This document shows positions 55,558-64,000 of a stretch of DNA of 64,000 bases, in pieces; positions within the stretch are counted from its first letter, which is position 1; the number at the start of each line of letters is the position of its first letter. A program made the position numbers and the translations under genes. The notes below the pieces were generated by a model that was not told the origin of the DNA, did no database searches, and saw only the letters and a list, made by a program, of their open reading frames with translations. The stretch lies in contig BCIG01000001.1 of assembly GCA_001599915.1 (NCBI GenBank), positions 1,240,001-1,304,000 of the forward strand. The letters run 5' to 3'. Source of the stretch: Symbiotaphrina buchneri. Taxonomy: Eukaryota > Ascomycota > Symbiotaphrinales > Symbiotaphrinaceae.

Positions 55558-56040
55558 CCACTATCCTGCGAGGCTATCTTGTGAGGTCAAGCTTGCATAT
55601 GAGAGAGATCCCTGTTCCACATCACAGTAGCGATAAACTGCAGTAGGTCTGTTCGCTGCATTCACCGTCCTTGATGAACCTTACATACGATACCATGTTT
55701 ATCAAATATGCATTGTAACAATGAGGGTTGGGGAAGTATCACTACTACTTTGCAACGTAAGGCAGATAACATTCTATGTTACAGTAAGTTGAAATTGCGT
55801 TACATTTCTTCAAGGCATAGTCACCTTACCTGAAACTGTCAATGTTGTGTATTACCGCTACTATACAACGTGGGAGAAGTCTTATTCCGCATTGTAGTAA
55901 GCTGAGAGCCCTAATTTGATTCATACTACGACGTGTACTATAACATTGGACGTGACTAGTACCAACTGGTAGCAGTCATACCACTATTCCTGTGCAGTAT
56001 GAGAGGGAACCTATTCCACTCCATGTTACAGTAAGTTGAA
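55558..56040. repeat. Degenerate tandem repeat, about 115-180 bp apart
   Basis: A core of about 55-65 nt recurs: 55737-55792, 55851-55905 and 55977-56040, with a weaker copy beginning near 55558 and a partial one near 56081. Each core has a TA(T/C)CACTA-like start, a CAACGT-like block, an ATTC block and a closing TACAGTAAGTTGA or variant. Start-to-start distances are 114 and 126 nt for the clear copies. Confidence 0.5.
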
Positions 56041-57157
56041 AGTATAACCAACTCCTCCGACGGACCTCGATTTAGTCAGGTATTACAACGTCTGTAGAGT
56101 CCCATGGGATTTCTGGTTGTCTACTCTGGCAATACATGCACGCTGCCTGCTAGACTGTACTGGCTCCATATTGACAAAAACAGATTGACCGGTATCAATA
56201 CAAGGGCGCAACGTTGCAGCAATCACGACTAAACTCTAATCATTATCCAGGAACTATAGCATAAGCCTGTGAAGATAAGAGTCACCAACTCATAGGTACA
56301 ATACCACACAAGCACCCATACCAGCGGCAAGCTATCTGAGTACATGTGCTGGAGAAACGCGCTTTCCCCACAAAGATCTCACCATGGTCGTACGACAGAC
56401 GGTCCAGACGTTCTAGGCATATGTCATTCATTCCTGGAGTCTGTGCATAGATCTGTATGCTGCTCGGCGGCTCAACGAGTCGAGTCTGACGCAATAGTAA
56501 CGTTGCGGGGCGCGCTGGAGCTTTTTATCAGACTCGAAGCGGACTGGATGCCAGATGATTTCTCAAGTTTTGGTTCTTACGCCCGGCGAACGACCAAGAT
56601 ATACGCGTGTAGTAGGATTCGTTACGGTTCTGGCCCGGGATTGAAACAAATGCTTGGAGTTACCGAGATCGGTATTGTAGTAGGAGAGGCTGTATGGTGT
56701 ATGAAATGCGCCCCTGAGGAAGTGAGGAGAAACTGGGTCAGACTACGATGACCTCCTCGACGGACGGGGTTTACTTCCCATGGCACATAGGCAAAGGAGC
56801 AATGCCAATTCAGTGTGGCCTATTCTTGGGCTCTTAGATGCAGAGAACGAGTGATAAATGCCAAGTGAGAGTCGAGGATTCCTAGCCTAGCATATCTGCT
56901 CGGTACGGAAATAATCAAATCGACCAAGCTCCAAAGCGATGGACTACACCTGCGAGCTGTAACACTCCGGCTCCGGCGTCAATTCTCCCTCGAATATAGC
57001 CCCAAATTTGGAAGATCGAAAGCAAAGAGCATAAAAGAAGCGTGCGAGAGATTGGATCCTGACTCCTATATCAAAGCCTTGTCTATAGCTCCCAAAAACC
57101 GTGCCCACATATCGTCCTGAGAAGCCGGAGCCATGATAACTGTGATGATTACATTCC

Positions 57158-58877
57158 TTACGTCTTGGTGCTCTCCATCTCCTCCAGAATCTGGTACTTT
57201 GAGAACTGTCTCGCAGGGACCTCGCGGACGAACATGACATCGATCTCGTCGAACGTCCTGCCCTTGGTCTCCGGGAGACGGAAGTAGCACCAGACACAGC
57301 AGATGAGGGAGATGCCGCCGAAGATGAAGCCGGCCTTGCCGCGGATGTTGCCCGCGGTAGGGTTAAGGATATAGGGCATGACGATGGTGAAGACCAGGGC
57401 GGTGACGGACTGCATGGCCGTGGCGAAGGCGATGGTCCGCGAACGCAGCTTGGTCGACGAGACCTCGCCGATATAGATGTACATGACGGGCCCGATCGAG
57501 GCCTGCCACACGGCGGACCAGATCAGGATCAGCGAGGCCTGCGCCCAGCGGATGCTGCTGTTAGTGTCGTACGCGGGGGCGATGTCGAGGAATCCGATGA
57601 TCAGCAGCAGGACGGTGACGATGTACATGCCGGAGTTGTAGATGGTGCGGCGGCCGACCCAGGTGACCATGACGGCGCTGAGGCAGGTGAAGAAGAAGCC
57701 TATGGCGGTCGAGCCGAGCGACAGCTTGAAGGCCGATGAGCTGGGCAGGCCGGCCTGCTCGAAGAAGTACGTCGAGTAGTTCATGCACAGCGGGATCCCC
57801 GAGAAGATCTGGATCACGTACACCATCGTGCAGATCTCGGTGCGGCGGTTGTTGGAGCCGCGGAAAATATCCAGGTACGAGCTCGACCGCTCCATTTCCT
57901 GCTCGAGCGCGTCCGTCTCGCGGATGAAGGTTAGGCGTTGCTCGATGCACTCGTCCGACTCGTGCTTGGTGCTTAGCTTCTTCAGCGCGGCGCGCGCCTT
58001 GTCTAGCTTTCCGTGTCGCACCAGCCAGTATGGCGACTCCGGCGCGAACTTAATCAGGCATAGGACTAGGCATGGCCAGATCCACTGCACCGCGAAGGGG
58101 ATCTTGTAGGCGTACTTGTCCGTCCGGTTCGACATGGCGTCCATGACGCCGTTAGCGATAAACTGCCCAATCACGAAACCGAGGTTGTTGAGCACTTCCA
58201 GCATGCCTCTGAGCGAGTTGTGGGAAATCTCAGACGTGTAAGTAGGTGCCATCAACACGCAGCCTCCCCAGAGTACACCGGCAAGGACTTCTCCGGCACA
58301 CAGCGTAGACAGGTTGTTGGCGAAGAACTGCATAAACACCAAGGCGACACAACATGCGAGCGTGACGGCGTAGGTCCACTTGCGTCCAAACTTCTCCATT
58401 GGATAGGCAAAGGCGAGAATGGTGATCTGACCAATTGGAGTCCCCATTGACACGGCAGTTTGCCAGGCCTGAACAGATGGTCAGAGATTCAGAGTGCTCA
58501 TCAAGCAGGGCCGGGGACTGGCTATACTTACAGCTGATATGACATAAGTACCATCGTCTTGAAGGACTCCGAACTTCTTGTTGAAGGCGTCCAGACCGTA
58601 TCTTGGCAACAATTAGTAGCTGCGTCATAGAGAAGCGTAGGAAGGGGGAGATAACATACAGAGAACCGATGATCTGGGCATCGTAACCAGCCATGACAAG
58701 ACCTAGCACGAAGATGAGGGCCCAGAAGACTTCCTTGGGATACCTCCGGATGACTTCCAGGACCCCGATCTGCTTCTCCTGGTCACGCACATTGTTGACC
58801 TGAATGAACAGAGTCTCCACATTATTGTGCGGGATGCCCTCCTCCCCAGTCTTTGTATTGATATCCTTCTCAGCCAT
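57158..58877 (-). CDS. MFS sugar transporter, maltose-permease type
   Basis: Exons 58877-58660, 58601-58532 and 58468-57158 give 532 aa. Twelve membrane spans fit. Sugar-porter signatures: QIIGSLYGLDAFNKKFG formed by the first splice, GRKWTY after span 2, PESPYWLVRHGKLDKA before the long cytosolic loop, ALEQEM, QIFSGIPL, GRRTIYNSGMY, and PETKGRTFDEIDVMF at the end. The start at 58877 (MAEKDINTK) is chosen over a non-homologous upstream extension. The pattern fits alpha-glucoside/maltose proton symporters of the plasma membrane. The substrate is inferred from family only. It faces the LYC1-like gene with 960 bp between. Confidence 0.93.
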
Positions 58878-59837
58878 GTTTATTGCGAGTTTCGGATCAA
58901 GCAGCCGAAAACAACAAGGACAGGGATTGCTTGAGATCAGAAACCAAAAGAGGAGTTTCAGGATACTAATATATCCCACTGAGGCGGATGCCGATCAAAG
59001 CACGGTAAACCGCGCGGCAACTTGGACCACCACCGCCATGGCCCATGGATAATCGGGGTCCAGGAGTTACTAGCTTCATAGTGTCAGTTTAGCTTCAGAT
59101 AAGAGTTGTCAAATGGCTCTCAGACCGGTGCCGAGATAGCGGTCTCCACCACCATTGGCTGGATCGACTAGGTCCGTTGTTGTCCCCTTCGCCTCCCGGC
59201 GCTTACAACATTACATTTGGCTTCGGTCAGTGACAATATAAGCAAGGTGAACCACGTTACATGATATCTATCTTATCATAACCGCCCATATCGCATTGAA
59301 ATGCTGTATAACTCTCAAATGCCTGAGCGAGAACCAGCGGGGTTATTGTCGTCGCGGATTGCCGCACTGCAAGATACTCGGTGTTCTTTGCCGCCGTGCT
59401 GTATGAAGTATTGACTTTCACGTCGGCTCAACCGGCGGCAAAATGCTGTAACGTAACATGGTTGAGGACACCTCATAGAGCTCAATCTAAGGAGCAGTAG
59501 CTTTTCTGAAATTCCGGTATCGTATCCAAACGCTAATCTGGGCCAGAGCATTCTACCAGTCTATGAAACAATCCCCCAGCCTACGGTCCTCTCAACGCTC
59601 GCCACAATCCCCGGATTGCACTTTCTGTGGTCGCTCAAAGTTCGGATAAATTCTATTTTCCGTACTCTAGAGTCTCCAAAGCAATTTCATCTTCGCCAGT
59701 ACGGCGCCGTTATTATAGAATTATTTATTGGAGTATGACCTTCTATAGAATTTCTCTATCTTGCCAGATCTAAAGATTAAGCCCTGGTTCAATCGTACGG
59801 CGCACATTGTCAACTTTTATCCTCTCAGCTTTTTGTC
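58878..59837. other. Intergenic upstream of the transporter
   Basis: 960 bp without a recognisable gene; the last 150 bp before the acetyltransferase stop is AT-rich. Confidence 0.5.
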
Positions 59838-61064
59838 TCAACCAAAACACCAAAACCCATTGTTAATCCACTTGACTCCCTCCGAGATGCCATGCCTTCC
59901 CCAGTCCTTCATCATCGGCAAAAAGTCCTTATTGGAATTATCCAAGCGCCAATCCTTCAGCAGCGTGCTCACCACAAACTCATGCGTCTCTGCATCTTTC
60001 GTATGAATATCCTGCGTCGTAACCAGCAACTTAATCTCCGTAATAAAATCCAGGCTCAGCAGTCCATAATCCACCACATGAACATATCTTAAAAATTGGA
60101 CCAAGTACGCCAGATCCTGCGCCACCAGCCGCGTCTCGTCGTCGCTCGCAACGCTCAAGTCCGTGAACAGCTTCTGGATCAGGATCCCCGAGTAGTCGAT
60201 GGCGCCGCAGAAAATCGCGAACGTCTGCTTTCCCACCGCGGCGTGCGTCAGTTTCACGCCGATGTGCTTGTAGCTGCGCCCGTAGTGTGCGCTGACCACG
60301 GCGTCGCGCACGTAGAAGTTGTGGATCATCGGGTTGTGCAGGCTGGTGCTGCGCGCCAGCGGCGAGGCGTCGACGTTCACGTACGAGGCGTACGCCGGGT
60401 CGGAGAAGTAGCGGTTGATGTCGGACTGGTCGGAGTCGGTCTTTAATAATGTCACTTGCGTGTCGGCGTCGGGGTAGCTTGCGATGTCGCAAACGGGAGG
60501 GACGGATTTGTCCAACACGGGCTCTTCGTAGATCAACCAGTTCATCTCGCGCAGACTCCGGAATCCAAACTCGGCGTATAGCTCCGAGACGCCTGAGTAC
60601 AGCGTCCAGTAATAGCTGTACAAGTCCAGCCGTACATGCCTCGTAATATACGCGTCGGCATCTTCATTGTCAGAGCCCGGTGCTGCGAACCTGTGCCCGG
60701 GGATCTCGTATTTCTTGATCGTCTCGCCGATCATGTAGCGCACGAAGCCGCGCTTGCGATACGCAGGCGCGGTATGGACGTTTCCGATCAGCAGGTTGAA
60801 GTTGTTGAGGTTGCCCCGCTTGTACATGATGCGGAACGACGACACGATTGTCAACTGCGGCCGCGCCGGATCGACCACGTAGAATTGATGCCATGGCTCC
60901 TTGGACCTCCGGGCTACTCGCATCTCCGTCTCGACGAAGACTTCGAGTGGCAGCTTGCCTGCGAAGGGGTCGCCCGTCGTCGAGATGATGGTTCGTAATA
61001 CATCTTCTTTCGAGGCGAGATCTTCTGAATTGATCTGCTTGATGGGGTATTTTGTGTAGTCCAT
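59838..61064 (-). CDS. LYC1-like lysine N-acetyltransferase (GNAT)
   Basis: Intronless, 408 aa from the ATG at 61064; a 24-codon extension to 61136 would need a GTG start and is not used. The GNAT acetyl-CoA segment is NVHTAPAYRKRGFVRYMIGE (about residues 95-115). The C-terminal half has the extra domain shared with Yarrowia LYC1: VSELYAEFGFRSLREMNWLIYEEP, HNPMIHNFYVRDAVVSAHYG, and IDYSGILIQKLF. LYC1 acetylates free lysine in the first step of lysine degradation. The substrate is inferred from the family. It is divergent from an iron/2-oxoglutarate oxygenase gene. Confidence 0.85.
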   Translation of the reverse strand: MDYTKYPIKQINSEDLASKEDVLRTIISTTGDPFAGKLPLEVFVETEMRVARRSKEPWHQFYVVDPARPQLTIVSSFRIMYKRGNLNNFNLLIGNVHTAPAYRKRGFVRYMIGETIKKYEIPGHRFAAPGSDNEDADAYITRHVRLDLYSYYWTLYSGVSELYAEFGFRSLREMNWLIYEEPVLDKSVPPVCDIASYPDADTQVTLLKTDSDQSDINRYFSDPAYASYVNVDASPLARSTSLHNPMIHNFYVRDAVVSAHYGRSYKHIGVKLTHAAVGKQTFAIFCGAIDYSGILIQKLFTDLSVASDDETRLVAQDLAYLVQFLRYVHVVDYGLLSLDFITEIKLLVTTQDIHTKDAETHEFVVSTLLKDWRLDNSNKDFLPMMKDWGRHGISEGVKWINNGFWCFG

Positions 61065-61971
61065 CTTGACCTCAAAGGGTGCAGTGAACGAATGTTTGGT
61101 AGGCCTGCAGAGTGTTTCCGTGGCGCAAAGTTTCACGGCCGTTTGGAGGCGGGCGCATCCTACAGGCTTCCCGCGCCGAGGCCAACTGAGTGCCTGAGCC
61201 GCAGATGTTACCTGAACAATACGCCTACCGGCAACCCGGGTATTGGTATGCCTCGTACCGTTGTATCGGGCCTAGCAGTCGAGCTAGTAAGGATCATGTC
61301 ACGCCTCGCCGGCCCGCCGGTACTGCTTACAGGCGCGATAAGGGAAATCCCCCGCCGATACAACGTAGATCCCCCCCTGACTGATAACGGCGGTTAAGCA
61401 CCTTAACTGCAACGTTGTGGAGGTAAGTTGTTACGCCAGTCTGGAATGAGATAGCCTTCAGGAAGGACGATGAAGGCTTGAATAATTCCAACTCGTTCTG
61501 GCCGGCGCGAGCAGCTCGGGGCTTCGGGGGTGAGCCCCCGAGAGCGCCCGATAACATTCCCAGGGATGCGGATCGTTGCATGCGGCAGCGGAATTATTGC
61601 TGTAGGACGATTAAGTATCAGTATTATTGATCCTCTCGCACGTGTAAAGGATAGCCTATGTCACGTTACATATACGTGAGAGCACGCGTCAAAGAGCGGT
61701 CCATGTTATGCTCCAGTCTAAGTCGGGTTGGCCGCTCTGTTACCTGATTACCAGGTACTGTAATGCCTATCCCCGCACCAAACGAATTGGGCCGGGCTAG
61801 GGGATGCGACATCACGACTTTTACCATGTAACAATCATCTCGGTTCTAGTCCGACTAATAGCTATATTTTATTACCATTCATCCTCAAAGCATCGCGACC
61901 CCATATCTAGGCAACGAGTCTTTGATGTGGAGCGTATCTTTCCTCTAGCCATCTCGTAACCTACATCCAAA
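61065..61971. other. Divergent promoter of the acetyltransferase and oxygenase genes
   Basis: 907 bp. It holds a GC-rich perfect hairpin: TCGGGGG (61524-61530) and CCCCCGA (61535-61541) around a TGAG loop. No gene seen. Confidence 0.5.
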
Positions 61972-62853
61972 ATGACTGTCCTACCACACAAATACCACGA
62001 CGAGATCGAAGCCGACGGCTTCACCATCATCCGGCAGTTCCTCACACCCGAAGAGGTGACCGAATACCGACAAGCATCCGAAGCCGTGATCTCATACGCG
62101 CGCGCCGGCAACTGGAGCGCCGTGCGGACGCGGGGCAAGCAATTCCCGCCCTGGCCCGCGAACTACAGCCCGGACATCTGGGGCGTGAGCGGGCTGCTGA
62201 ACCCGGCGCTGGGCGAGCAGCTCTCAGCACCCTTCCACGACTTCTACGCACACGAGCGGCTGCTCATGGTCGTGTCGGATATCCTGCAGGTGCCCAAGGA
62301 TGAGCTGTCGATGGAGCTGCTGAATATGCTCATCAACCCGCTCACGGACTTTGATCTGGAGTGGCACCGCGATACGATCCCGCCTGAGGCGACGCCCGAT
62401 GAGGAGCGTGAGGAGCTCGCCAAGAATGAATATGCGGGCGCGCAGTTCAATTTGGCACTTACGGAGGATAGTTGTCTCATTGTGGTGCCCCGGTCGCATA
62501 AGCGCGTCAGAACAGAGCTGGAGCGCGAGAAGACGAGTTCTGGATCGCGAAGAGAGCACCTCGAGGGACAGATTACGGTCGAACTACACCCCGGTGATCT
62601 GGTTTTCTATAACAATAATATCCTCCACCGCGCGAGTTATTCTGCGAAGCAGCCGAGAGTCACCCTGCATGGCAGCTACGGGTCTGTTCATGAGGGGAAG
62701 ACGAGAGCAAAGGGCGTTCTGCAGCACGGCGTTGCGAGTTGGCTACCTGATTTACAGCCTAAGAACTCGAATCTGCTGCTGCTGAAGAGCAATCTCATGC
62801 GGCTGATCAAGGAGTTTGAAGGCGTTAATTTGGGCTATGCTCTCAAAGGGTGA
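61972..62853 (+). CDS. Phytanoyl-CoA dioxygenase (PhyH) family oxygenase
   Basis: Intronless, 293 aa. The Fe(II)/2-oxoglutarate site is complete: His132 and Asp134 in EWHRDTIP, His219 in ILHRASY, and the 2-oxoglutarate arginine Arg229 in PRVTLHG. The N-terminal DEIEADGFTIIRQFLTPEEV is the usual PhyH opening. Family members hydroxylate a wide range of small molecules, often in fungal secondary metabolism, so the substrate is open. It shares its promoter with the LYC1-like acetyltransferase, which suggests joint regulation but does not prove a common pathway. Confidence 0.9.
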   Translation: MTVLPHKYHDEIEADGFTIIRQFLTPEEVTEYRQASEAVISYARAGNWSAVRTRGKQFPPWPANYSPDIWGVSGLLNPALGEQLSAPFHDFYAHERLLMVVSDILQVPKDELSMELLNMLINPLTDFDLEWHRDTIPPEATPDEEREELAKNEYAGAQFNLALTEDSCLIVVPRSHKRVRTELEREKTSSGSRREHLEGQITVELHPGDLVFYNNNILHRASYSAKQPRVTLHGSYGSVHEGKTRAKGVLQHGVASWLPDLQPKNSNLLLLKSNLMRLIKEFEGVNLGYALKG

Positions 62854-63449
62854 TTTCGATACATACATATGCGCATCTGTGTAAATAATAATCTAAAAGT
62901 CTGACCCATCCATGACCAAAGCCGCGTTCTGGCTCCAATAAGTGCAGGAGCGATAAGAAGCACAACATGATTTGACATAGCCATAGTTCATAATTACAAC
63001 CGTCCCTCGAGTACAGAACAGAGCTGATTGCGATGCACTTTCCATGTACTGTAGTCTGCCATGACCGCAGAAGCAATGGCAACATCGATAAAGGTCCTTC
63101 CATAGCCGATGTGGTTTAGCCGGCGATGCGTAACAGCGGAAGCGGCGATGTAGCCCCGTGGCACCAAGCGTCCCAGGCACGCTTGCTCCAGCCGCCGTTA
63201 TCTCTCTCCAACTTGTCGGGAAACGCCACCGCATGACGGCCAGGAGATCTGGCGCCCCACTTTTTGGGCGCTCGCTGCAACGTGATATGCGGCCAATCCG
63301 ATCCCCAAAAAGACCGCTAGTACTGAGTTGTATGTATTTACCAGTGAAATGCAGCGATGTTACACGGTACGGCGTACGATTCTTGGGATGGAAGGAATTA
63401 AACCTCCACATTTGCTGCTATCAGCATCGTGTGTTTGCAGTGGTTCGCG
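62854..63449. other. Intergenic before the DUF3445 gene
   Basis: 596 bp with no recognisable feature. A plus frame at 63158-63634 is a shadow of the next gene. Confidence 0.5.
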
Positions 63450-64000
63450 ATGCTTGCTGTTCTGGTTCAGACGCTGGGTGCGGGACAGGTCGTGGCTCTG
63501 GCCTTGCTGGTTGGAGTTGTGGGATTGGTTCTTGGGCGGCGCTGGCGCTCGAGTGGAGGCGGAGATGTAAGTGTGCACTGTTCGATATGGGAATTGCTCG
63601 CGGATTGGGAGCGCAATTACACATGCCGAGTTAATCAAATGCTGACTTTTGGGACAGGGCAAGTCACGAAATGAAGGAAGGTCGAAGACCTCTATCGAGG
63701 ACCCTTTGCACTTGAATCCACTTATCAAACCTCTCACGAATTTCGACTGGGCCACAACGCCACCGATCAAGTACCGGCCTTTTCATCCAAGATACCATCT
63801 AACAATGGGTAAGTTCGACCTGCATACCCTCTTTCCTCGCCCATAACTGCGCCATCTTGCCGGTCCCAAGAACTAGACTCACCTTCCCTTTCAAAACGCT
63901 CAGCTGTGGAGAAATACGACATCTCCGAGCTCGTCGAGATCGACAACACCTATCTGGATCGAGTCCAACTCCGGAAACGATTAATCGCCGAACACCCTGA
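63450..64000 (+). CDS. 5' part of a DUF3445 gene (heme-dependent oxidative N-demethylase type), runs off the window
   Basis: Exons 63450-63566, 63658-63808 and 63904 to the edge. The protein starts with one membrane span (VVALALLVGVVGLVLG) and a basic stop-transfer segment, then NFDWATTPPIKYRPFHPRYHLTM, EKYDISELVEIDNTYLDRV and LRKRLIAEHP. This order matches the N-terminus of fungal DUF3445 proteins, related to the bacterial heme-dependent N-demethylase alpha subunit. The phases agree (0, then 1). Only about 120 residues are visible, so the heme domain cannot be judged. Confidence 0.8.

Larger units (their letters stand above)
54155..57157. other. Three-kilobase gene desert
   Basis: No ORF looks like a protein gene. 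The middle holds a degenerate tandem repeat and a tRNA-Lys-like relic, given as separate entries. The DNA looks richer in A and T than the flanking genes. Confidence 0.5.

Overview
The window is nuclear DNA from a filamentous ascomycete (Pezizomycotina). Most genes are split by introns of about 45-65 nt with GT donors, CTNAC-like branch sites and short gaps to AG. The families are typical of this group: a Zn2Cys6 transcription factor, a fungal BTB protein, a Con-6 conidiation protein, a LYC1-like acetyltransferase and small secreted cysteine-rich proteins. I cannot place the class or genus from sequence alone. I resolved 25 protein genes (two run off the ends) and one intron-containing tRNA. 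I saw no LTR element, DNA transposon, rRNA or CRISPR array.

Layout. 0-7 kb: start of a possible Dbp6-type helicase gene, divergent from GPI3/PIG-A (GPI-anchor synthesis), then a GNAT acetyltransferase, a MOSC protein and tRNA-Arg(UCG). 7.8-16.3 kb: class-III aminotransferase, glutathione transferase, a tiny complex I subunit, a hydrophilic stress-like protein and Con-6. 17.5-28.2 kb: a large LCAT-like hydrolase with an unresolved frame change, a PHD-finger regulator, a 2.7 kb gene-poor gap and an ExoIII/APE-type nuclease. 28.6-36.4 kb: a Zn2Cys6 regulator and a BTB protein.

36.9-49.5 kb is a gene-expression block: TAF4 (TFIID) divergent from YSH1/CPSF73 (mRNA 3'-end cleavage), then SAP18 divergent from PRP18 (splicing), and further on an NSUN5/Rcm1 rRNA methyltransferase. 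Inside it sit three tandem same-strand genes for small secreted proteins sharing one six-cysteine pattern (C-x7-C-x8-C-x5-11-C-x3-C-x10-20-C). This is the most novel-looking feature of the window. Two of the three also share a 55-nt last intron just after the final cysteine and two promoter blocks at matching distances.

50.8-64 kb is accessory metabolism: an alpha/beta hydrolase, an NAD(P)-dependent extended SDR reductase, a 3 kb gene desert with a degenerate tandem repeat, a sugar/maltose-type MFS transporter, a LYC1-like acetyltransferase divergent from a phytanoyl-CoA-dioxygenase-family oxygenase, and the 5' end of a DUF3445 (heme-dependent demethylase-type) gene. Exon joins were worked out by eye from reading-frame phase, splice signals and remembered family similarity; none is backed by transcripts.
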